Assembly (NCBI GenBank): GCA_009779895.1
Contig: WRBB01000011.1
Coordinates: forward strand, 17,168 to 81,167
Source of the DNA: Lachnospiraceae bacterium
GTDB lineage: Bacteria > Bacillota > Clostridia > Lachnospirales > Lachnospiraceae
Reading direction: 5' to 3'
Length of the DNA stretch: 64,000 bases
A program made the translations under genes and the position numbers. Below the pieces are notes generated by a model that saw nothing but the letters and a program-made list of their open reading frames with translations, did not search any database and had not been told where the DNA came from. The stretch's first letter is position 1; each line of letters starts with the position of its first letter. Below, piece by piece: positions 60,356-64,000 of this stretch.

Positions 60356-61789
60356 CTATACATCAATTTTTGCTTTCATTCCCAATACATCTTTATTTTT
60401 ATCTAAAATCGGTTGAATCACATCACGCAAATAATGCTCCACCTGGGTTTTCGCTGCACCAATATAAGACTCCGGCTTCAAACTTTGCTTTAATTCTTCT
60501 ATGGTCAAATGAAATGCATCCTCTTTTGCAATAAGCTCCAACAAATTATTGTCCAATCCCTCCACCTTAACATTACGACCGGCTTCCATGGACAGCGTGC
60601 GAATCCGCTCATGAAGCACTTGCCTGTCACCACCCGCTTTCACAGCGTCCATCATTATATTTTCTGTTGCCAAAAAAGGAAGCTCTGCCAGCAAATGTTT
60701 CTCAATTACTTTGGGATACACCACCAAACCATCTACTACATTTAAAACCAAATCCAATATGGCATCGATTCCCATAAAAGCAACCGGTACGCTCAACCGT
60801 CTATTTGCCGAATCATCCAACGTCCGTTCAAACCACTGTGCACCGGCCGTTAATGTAGGATTCAAAGCATCTACGATTACATAACGTGACAAGGCTGCAA
60901 TCCGCTCCGCACGCATGGGATTGCGCTTATAAGCCATCGCCGAAGAACCAATCTGGCTCTTTTCAAAAGGTTCTTCTATCTCTTTTAAATGTTGCAACAA
61001 ACGAATGTCATTGGAAAACTTACATGCACTGGTAGCAATACCTGACAAAATACCCAACACACGAGCATCTACCTTTCTTGAATACGTTTGACCGGAAACC
61101 GGATAACAAGCAGAAAAACCCATCTTCCCGGCAATCAAATCATCCAAACGATCCACCAACTCCTGTTTTTTGCCAAAAAGCTCCAAAAAACTGGCTTGGG
61201 TTCCTGTTGTGCCTTTTGAACCTAACAATTTTAAACCATCCAACACATATTCCAAATCTTCCAAATCCATTTGGAAATCTTGCAACCACAACGTTGCCCG
61301 CTTGCCCACTGTCGTAGGCTGTGCCGGCTGAAAATGGGTAAATCCCAAAGTGGGAAGCCCTTTATATGTATCTGCAAACTGCGCCAATCCTGCCATCACA
61401 TTCACAAGCTTAGACTGAATGAGCTGTAAACCCTCGCGCATCAAAATAATATCCGTATTATCCCCCACATAACAAGAGGTTGCCCCCAAATGAAGAATGC
61501 CCTTTGCTTTCGGACACTGCTCGCCATAGGCATAAATATGAGACATCACATCATGACGCACCACTTTTTCACGTTCTAGTGCAACCTCAAAATTAATATC
61601 ATCTTGAAACCGCTTCAATTCTGCAATCTGTTCATCAGAAATAGGCAAACCCAACTCTTGTTCCGCTTCCGCCAAAGCAATCCACAACTTACGCCAAGTT
61701 TTAAACTTCTTAGCAGGGGAAAATATATATAACATTTCTTTGCTCGCATAACGCTCTGCCAGCGAATCGCTGTAGCGATTATAATCCAT
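60356..61789 (-). CDS. purB: Adenylosuccinate lyase
   Basis: The 477-residue fumarase/aspartase superfamily enzyme makes AMP from adenylosuccinate and AICAR from SAICAR. The signature loop [12 protein letters not shown] and the [12 protein letters not shown] and [18 protein letters not shown] motifs are intact. AGGAGG precedes the ATG. It follows the TPR-like gene. Confidence 0.96.
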   Translation of the reverse strand: MDYNRYSDSLAERYASKEMLYIFSPAKKFKTWRKLWIALAEAEQELGLPISDEQIAELKRFQDDINFEVALEREKVVRHDVMSHIYAYGEQCPKAKGILHLGATSCYVGDNTDIILMREGLQLIQSKLVNVMAGLAQFADTYKGLPTLGFTHFQPAQPTTVGKRATLWLQDFQMDLEDLEYVLDGLKLLGSKGTTGTQASFLELFGKKQELVDRLDDLIAGKMGFSACYPVSGQTYSRKVDARVLGILSGIATSACKFSNDIRLLQHLKEIEEPFEKSQIGSSAMAYKRNPMRAERIAALSRYVIVDALNPTLTAGAQWFERTLDDSANRRLSVPVAFMGIDAILDLVLNVVDGLVVYPKVIEKHLLAELPFLATENIMMDAVKAGGDRQVLHERIRTLSMEAGRNVKVEGLDNNLLELIAKEDAFHLTIEELKQSLKPESYIGAAKTQVEHYLRDVIQPILDKNKDVLGMKAKIDV

Positions 61790-61819
61790 TTTTCCCTCCT
61801 AACACAGACAAAAGCTCAT

Positions 61820-62590
61820 TTACACATGGCTTCGCCGATATTGCCGTTTCCATTTTTCCAACAGATTCTCACCGGGCTCTATCTGCATATTCTTTCGAAG
61901 TTCTTCTATCTCCTTATGCATCACCGTATTAATATTGACAAAGTCGGGATTCTTGGTCAAAAGAATGGCATACTCCGGCATAGACATATATTTATAAGAA
62001 GAATATAAATAGGGTCTTAGCAAAGTTTTATCCCCTACAATTTGAAAAGCACGGTCATACATCTTGGCTGATTCTTGATAAAGAAACAAACGCCCATAAG
62101 CCGCTCCCAAACAAGCATAAATTTTGCCATAAAACTTTCGATCCACGCTATCATCCGTATCTTCATCATTGAGAATCGCCTGATATACAATGATTGCCTC
62201 TTCTGTTTCACCACTATCCAGCAAATTGTCGCCTTTAAACTTCTGGCGCTCAATATCCTTTTGCCCCTTTAATTTTTCTAACACATTTTGAATACGAATC
62301 ATTTCTGATTCCTGGTATATATTTGAACCTTGTAAAATCGTCAAAACAAATTTTTCCACCGTACCCCTGGTACGAATCACATCACGCAAAACAACCGCCA
62401 ATTTAGGCAATCCAATGTCTTCCTCCAACCAAGCACAAAGTTGCTCATTCATAATGGTATAATCAATCAAATAAAGATTGTTACATAAATAATAACAAAG
62501 CTCTTCCAGAGTATATATCTTGCAATGAATTCTCGTTATTTCATATGGGTGCGTTGCATGTTTATCATGACACAGAATCAAACTTCCCAT
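61820..62590 (-). CDS. TPR-like hypothetical protein
   Basis: This about 256-residue cytoplasmic protein has a conserved N-terminal half (TLEELCYYLCNNLYLIDYTIMNEQLCAWL) and a C-terminal helical part with TPR-like pairs (GDNLLDSGETEEAIIVYQAIL, YACLGAAYGRLFLYQESAKMYD truncated in length here). No catalytic site is visible. ATG at 62590 or 62593 lies just after AAGGAGAGG. It heads the operon to purB, gltX and the helicase; the same family is widespread in Lachnospiraceae. The function is unknown. Confidence 0.7.
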   Translation of the reverse strand: MGSLILCHDKHATHPYEITRIHCKIYTLEELCYYLCNNLYLIDYTIMNEQLCAWLEEDIGLPKLAVVLRDVIRTRGTVEKFVLTILQGSNIYQESEMIRIQNVLEKLKGQKDIERQKFKGDNLLDSGETEEAIIVYQAILNDEDTDDSVDRKFYGKIYACLGAAYGRLFLYQESAKMYDRAFQIVGDKTLLRPYLYSSYKYMSMPEYAILLTKNPDFVNINTVMHKEIEELRKNMQIEPGENLLEKWKRQYRRSHV

Positions 62591-62642
62591 CATCCTCTCC
62601 TTCAAATGCTTATTTTATAGAGTACATCAAGGTTCAAAGCTA

Positions 62643-62671
62643 ATTTTACACCATTTTCATACAATTTTCAA
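62643..62671 (-). promoter_or_regulatory. Sigma-A promoter of the purB-gltX operon
   Basis: Minus-strand TTGAAA (62671-62666), 17 nt, TAAAAT (62648-62643), about 53 nt upstream of the TPR-like gene start. Confidence 0.65.
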
Positions 62672-62709
62672 CAACTGCATCCACACACTTCTTCCTTCAT
62701 TATCAAAAT

Positions 62710-63273
62710 TTATTTCAGATTTGTTATAATTTCATAAATTGTTTCTATCTTTTCTTCAAGGGCATCTGCAATCACCTCCGGGGATTGTCCCTTGGCTATT
62801 TTCGTTTGCACTTGTTTTGTTAAAAGCTCTTTTCTACCTTGTTCTAAGCCCTGCTCTAAGCCCTGTTCCAAGCCCTGTTCCAAACCTTCTTTCAATCCCT
62901 CTCTCGTAGCCTCTTCCCGTATATATCTATCCTGATATATTTTATCCCACTTTGCTATTTGCATTTCCCTAAAAATTCTACGTCCTTTTCTACCCAGTGA
63001 AAATAAACTTAACTTTTCAACTGCTTTTGCTATATCCGGATTTCTTTTTGCTATCATTTCAATTTCCTCCTTTGTTTTCGCCGAGAAAAAACACATCCAA
63101 TCCCAAAGTTTTGTACCATCTGATCCCTTTGGACACTTATCCAGTTCCAACACATAAATTTCACCCAAATCCGGCCATTTGATTTGATGTTCTATATCAT
63201 AATGAAAGAAACAGTGCTTATAAGCATCATCTTCTACCGGTTCTATCTCCTGGTTTCTTTCCATATAAATCAT
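62710..63273 (-). CDS. Rpn/PD-(D/E)XK family C-terminal remnant
   Basis: The 187-residue protein corresponds to the C-terminal half of the recombination-promoting nuclease/putative transposase family: EIYVLELDKCP, DGTKLWDWMCFFSAKTKEEIE, AVEKLSLFSLG, and a GLEQ repeat tail. The N-terminal nuclease core with the D-ExK residues is absent. It begins at its own AGGAGGG (ATG 63273, 2-3 nt away; ATG 63264, 11 nt away). The region upstream has hairpins and no remaining nuclease coding. It is likely a truncated gene still able to make a short protein; expression is unknown. Confidence 0.72.
   Translation of the reverse strand: MIYMERNQEIEPVEDDAYKHCFFHYDIEHQIKWPDLGEIYVLELDKCPKGSDGTKLWDWMCFFSAKTKEEIEMIAKRNPDIAKAVEKLSLFSLGRKGRRIFREMQIAKWDKIYQDRYIREEATREGLKEGLEQGLEQGLEQGLEQGRKELLTKQVQTKIAKGQSPEVIADALEEKIETIYEIITNLK
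62842..62889 (-). repeat. Four 12-bp in-frame repeats coding GLEQ
   Basis: Units at 62842, 62854, 62866 and 62878 (TTCTAAGCCCTG-like on the plus strand) encode GLEQ repeats in the Rpn-family tail. The last unit is diverged. Such repeats can change copy number by slippage. Confidence 0.8.
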
Positions 63274-63289
63274 ATCCCTCCTAATTTGA

Positions 63290-63374
63290 GGCAGGGTAAT
63301 GAACCATCTATTTGTATCATCCCTGCCGGTTTCATAGTAAATGAAAAAAATTGGCAGAAACTGCCGGATTTTTT
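63290..63374 (-). terminator. Hairpins in the gene-free stretch 63274-63511, one a terminator
   Basis: GGCAGGG (63290-63296) pairs with CCCTGCC (63321-63327) with a 24-nt loop. GGCAG (63353-63357) pairs with CTGCC (63361-63365) over AAA, with T6 on the plus strand and T7 on the minus strand. The second ends transcription from the surface-protein gene at the right. Nothing else coding is seen in the stretch. Confidence 0.7.
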
Positions 63375-63511
63375 ACACAGACCCCGTGGAAAGAGATCCA
63401 CTGATAGGTCACTTGTAATCTATACGTTACGCCTATTTTTCTATTATGTCAACAGATAATCGTATCTTTATCTACTAGAAATATTGGTAAATTCAAGTTA
63501 AAAGGAATCGT

Positions 63512-64000
63512 TTAATTCCCACAAAATGTCGGTCTTGGATCGTTGATCATCAAGGACATCTGCTCTCTGGTATGATTACTGGACTGAACCACGCCGGTTG
63601 CTGTTCCGGTTCGTATAAAACAATCCGCTGTTTTGACGCTCTCTATACCACCTATGGTTTGGGTTGCATAAACCATATGCCAACCACCGGGCAAACCACT
63701 CGCTGTTACGGAAAACTCGTTATTACTTCGATTTAGAGTTGCATTATGGGCTACACCATTCACATAAACCGTCACGCTATCAGCCCCTCTTTGGAAGATG
63801 CCTGTCACTGTCATCGCCGTTGCACTCGCCCATAAGGTGGCGCAACCTGCCGATTCAACCAAACATCAAACACATCTTCTTCGGACGCAAACTGACCGAT
63901 GACCCGAACATTATAAGATAATTCCCCAACCATTCCGGGGCTTAAGGTAATAGAATCCAACAACAAACTAGTGGCATCACCCGGCTGTAGGGCATTTGCC
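63512..64000 (-). pseudogene. 3' end of a surface/Ig-like protein gene, broken by a frameshift
   Basis: From the right edge one minus frame is open from 63999 to a TGA at 63811 (about 62 residues, ending NRQVAPPYGRVQRR). A second frame, shifted by -1, is open from about 63868 to the stop at 63512 and codes TLWASATAMTVTGIFQ, VTVYVNGVAHNATL and IGGIESVKTADCF, typical of Ig-like or adhesin domains. Joining them near QVA/TLW gives a continuous domain, so the gene has a frameshift between 63811 and 63868, or the sequence has an error. No slippery heptamer is visible. The 5' part lies outside the window. Confidence 0.7.

Noticed and set aside
63811..63868. Programmed -1 frameshift in the surface-protein gene
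   Set aside because: No X-XXY-YYZ slippery heptamer or following pseudoknot was seen in the overlap.

Overview
The window looks like chromosome of a low-GC Gram-positive anaerobe of the Clostridia, most likely Lachnospirales. The reasons are strong AGGAGG-type ribosome binding sites, many rho-independent terminators, a class III fructose-bisphosphatase, a DUF4317 protein, a fused 2-hydroxyacyl-CoA dehydratase activase, PD-(D/E)XK (Rpn) and AAA-ATPase-like family proteins, a PTS-free sugar cassette and a MalFG-type ABC importer. No rRNA, tRNA, CRISPR array or intact mobile element was seen. Placement below class level is inference.

Layout. 1-4949: the end of an AAA-ATPase-like gene, then two paralogous DivIVA-like coiled-coil proteins that flank an oppositely transcribed bifunctional cell-wall hydrolase. 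4972-8382: an Fe-alcohol dehydrogenase, lysA and a rhomboid-like membrane protein. 8559-12803: a 1,414-residue acyl-CoA dehydratase activase with a near-consensus promoter. 12848-21207: a seven-gene minus-strand operon (patatin, ppk, galM, topB, a hexapeptide-repeat protein, a GreA-type factor, a membrane/zinc-ribbon protein). 21414-28260: luxS, an ABC-F ATPase, a DUF4317 gene, flotillin and a Na/Pi cotransporter. 28311-38464: a minus-strand run of an L,D-transpeptidase, tgt and yajC, then leuB-ilvD-ilvB-serC-serA behind a hairpin that may act as an attenuator. aroC diverges from this run.

39809-49476 is a complete carbohydrate utilisation operon: LacI regulator, binding protein, two permeases, a cytoplasmic DUF5060/DUF5605 glycosidase, an L-fucose-isomerase-like protein, a ROK kinase and a GH1 6-phospho-beta-glucosidase. 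It has no ABC ATPase and no PTS component. The likely logic is ABC uptake, phosphorylation of an intact glycoside by the ROK kinase and hydrolysis by the phospho-glucosidase. 49682-54253 carries a eukaryotic-type hisA, fbp, dapB, a small GlsB-like membrane protein and an HD hydrolase. 54320-56687 carries a PadR-type regulator and a GH13 debranching-enzyme homologue that has lost its catalytic residues. 56769-62590 holds a DUF1292 gene and an operon of a TPR-like protein, purB, gltX and a UvrD-type helicase. 62710-64000 is a decayed end: an Rpn-family C-terminal remnant and a frameshifted surface-protein gene that leaves the window.

The items most worth a second look are the catalytically degenerate GH13 protein, the paired DivIVA-like proteins around the hydrolase, the eukaryotic-type HisA, the LacI/ROK/phospho-glucosidase cassette with a shared operator-like motif, and the yajC-leuB hairpin. 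All family assignments were made by reading motifs; no database search was run.
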